Shown one piece after another: positions 16,820 through 17,462 of a stretch of DNA of 17,462 nucleotides; the stretch's first letter is position 1; each line of letters opens with the position of its first letter. The notes under the pieces were generated by a model. That model had not been told where the DNA came from. It worked only from the letters and a program-made list of their open reading frames with translations, and did not search any database. Both the position numbers and the translations under genes were made by a program. The stretch is from the NCBI GenBank assembly GCA_003024985.2, contig PXIH01S0003745.1, one strand, 5' to 3'. This stretch comes from Euperipatoides rowelli (taxonomy: Eukaryota > Onychophora > Udeonychophora > Euonychophora > Peripatopsidae).

Positions 16820-16925
16820 ATATCGGAGGGAGGGGCAAGAGGGGCTGTTATTCCTGGGCCTCACAATTTTAGGGGCCCTCAAATTTTCATTGATGGGCCT
16901 CGATCTGCGGGAACCACCAATACAT
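16820..16925. repeat. GC-rich dispersed-repeat fragment
   Basis: GGAGGGAGGGGCAAGAGGGG, CTGGGCCTCACAATTTTAGG and GGGCCCTC stand out from the AT-rich intron. The style resembles the block at 3701-3870 (GGGGC-A-AAGAG followed by GGGCC). The 63-codon ORF covering it (16740-16931) has no protein-like signature. It may be one end of a DNA transposon cut by later events. Confidence 0.4.
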
Positions 16926-16949
16926 GTTTAACCAAAAAAAGTTTATCAA

Positions 16950-17462
16950 AATAGTCACAACCAACTTTGTCACCCAAACGTCCATTAATCTTAATTTAAA
17001 TTTTAATAAATGTTGCATTATGGTTTATTCTTTCTCAAAAATTGTTAATGGGCCGCACAACTTAATAATGTTACTACTTTCAAATTGTTGGGAGTTATGA
17101 TCCAAAACGATCTTAAATGGGCATCACATGTAAAATTCTTGGTTAGCAAAACCAATAAAAAAGTCCATTTATTGTATATCCTTGGTAGACTGGGTGCAAA
17201 TTTGGAAATTCTGTTAATTACATATCTAACATTCATTCGTCCTATCCTTGAGTACTGTACTCCTGTATGGCACTCTGCCCTTACAGGTGCCCAAACTAAA
17301 TCTCTTGAACGTGTTCAAAGCCGTATGGTTTGTATCATAATGGCCAGTAAACATACNAGATACTGTGATGACTTAGTATTCCTTGGTATACCATCCCTTG
17401 AGTCGAGAAGACAACAACTTCATAACTTTGCATGTAATTTTTTCAAAGTTTTTCCTGAGTTT
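16950..17462 (+). pseudogene. Non-LTR retrotransposon reverse transcriptase fragment (CR1/jockey-like), frameshifted
   Basis: One frame to about 17052 reads INLNLNFNKCCIMVYSFSK and then VNGP, the typical LNxxKCxxMxxS segment of a reverse transcriptase palm/thumb. The reading then shifts to another frame, open from 17049 to the window edge (138 codons). That frame shows FKLLGVMIQNDLKW, then IRPILEYCTPVWHSALT, then SLERVQSRMV and LGIPSLESRR. These are hallmark motifs of the C-terminal RT region of CR1/L2/jockey-type elements. One ambiguous base N lies at 17357. The endonuclease and catalytic FADD box are upstream and missing, so the copy is 5'-truncated and broken. It lies in the sense direction of the host gene. 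Confidence 0.85.

Noticed and set aside
14633-17462. Search for the next CP2 exon (VHCISTEF / KHGGEKG region)
   Set aside because: No frame with these motifs flanked by splice sites was found to the right edge, so the exon must be outside the window.
1-17462. Novel multi-gene system or operon
   Set aside because: No compact gene cluster exists; apart from one split host gene all recognisable coding sequence is transposon debris.

Overview
This is a stretch of animal nuclear DNA. It is AT-rich and intron-dominated, with no bacterial gene organisation. Its repeats (hAT, mariner and non-LTR elements) and recurrent short palindromes (ATAGGCCTAT, ATTACCGGTAAT) suggest a marine invertebrate, perhaps an echinoderm or hemichordate. 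The taxon is an inference; no sequence here proves it.

The only host gene I can support is on the + strand: four consecutive internal exons (739-917, 1834-1901, 13000-13105, 14526-14632) of a CP2/LSF-family (TFCP2/UBP1/TFCP2L1-like) transcription factor. All four have canonical AG/GT boundaries and compatible phases. They join into one open frame that enters and crosses the N-terminal half of the CP2 DNA-binding domain. The upstream exons, the rest of the domain and the SAM-like/dimerisation C-terminus lie outside the window. The introns are 916 bp, about 11.1 kb, 1420 bp and more than 2.8 kb.

Almost everything else is intronic and much of it is transposon-derived. From left to right: a 10-bp minisatellite (1-340); a nested hairpin cluster (367-459); a hAT transposase gene fragment (1521-1703) in intron 1. 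The 11-kb intron 2 then holds a probable old repeat (3701-3870), a 787-bp hAT element (4315-5101), a 26-bp tandem repeat (5305-5434), a deleted Tc1/mariner element with 30-bp inverted ends and a remnant of its transposase tail (5879-6256), a 146-bp hAT MITE (6568-6713), a 1.07-kb hAT element (7145-8211), a 340-bp hAT-like element (8264-8603), a repeat rich in GTGGTC motifs (about 8874-9392), a diverged ~140-bp tandem array (9440-10110) and a 460-bp hAT element (11888-12347). Intron 4 holds a 509-bp hAT MITE with a nested foldback (14786-15294), an element built around repeated TTATATAA palindromes (15681-16142), a GC-rich repeat block (about 16820-16925) and a frameshifted non-LTR reverse transcriptase fragment that runs off the right edge (about 16950-17462).

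Four hAT insertions have perfect 8-bp target-site duplications and a fifth has 7 of 8, so those boundaries can be placed to the base. The elements have different terminal sequences, so they come from several families rather than one burst. No CRISPR array, operon, recognisable tRNA or rRNA, or promoter was seen.
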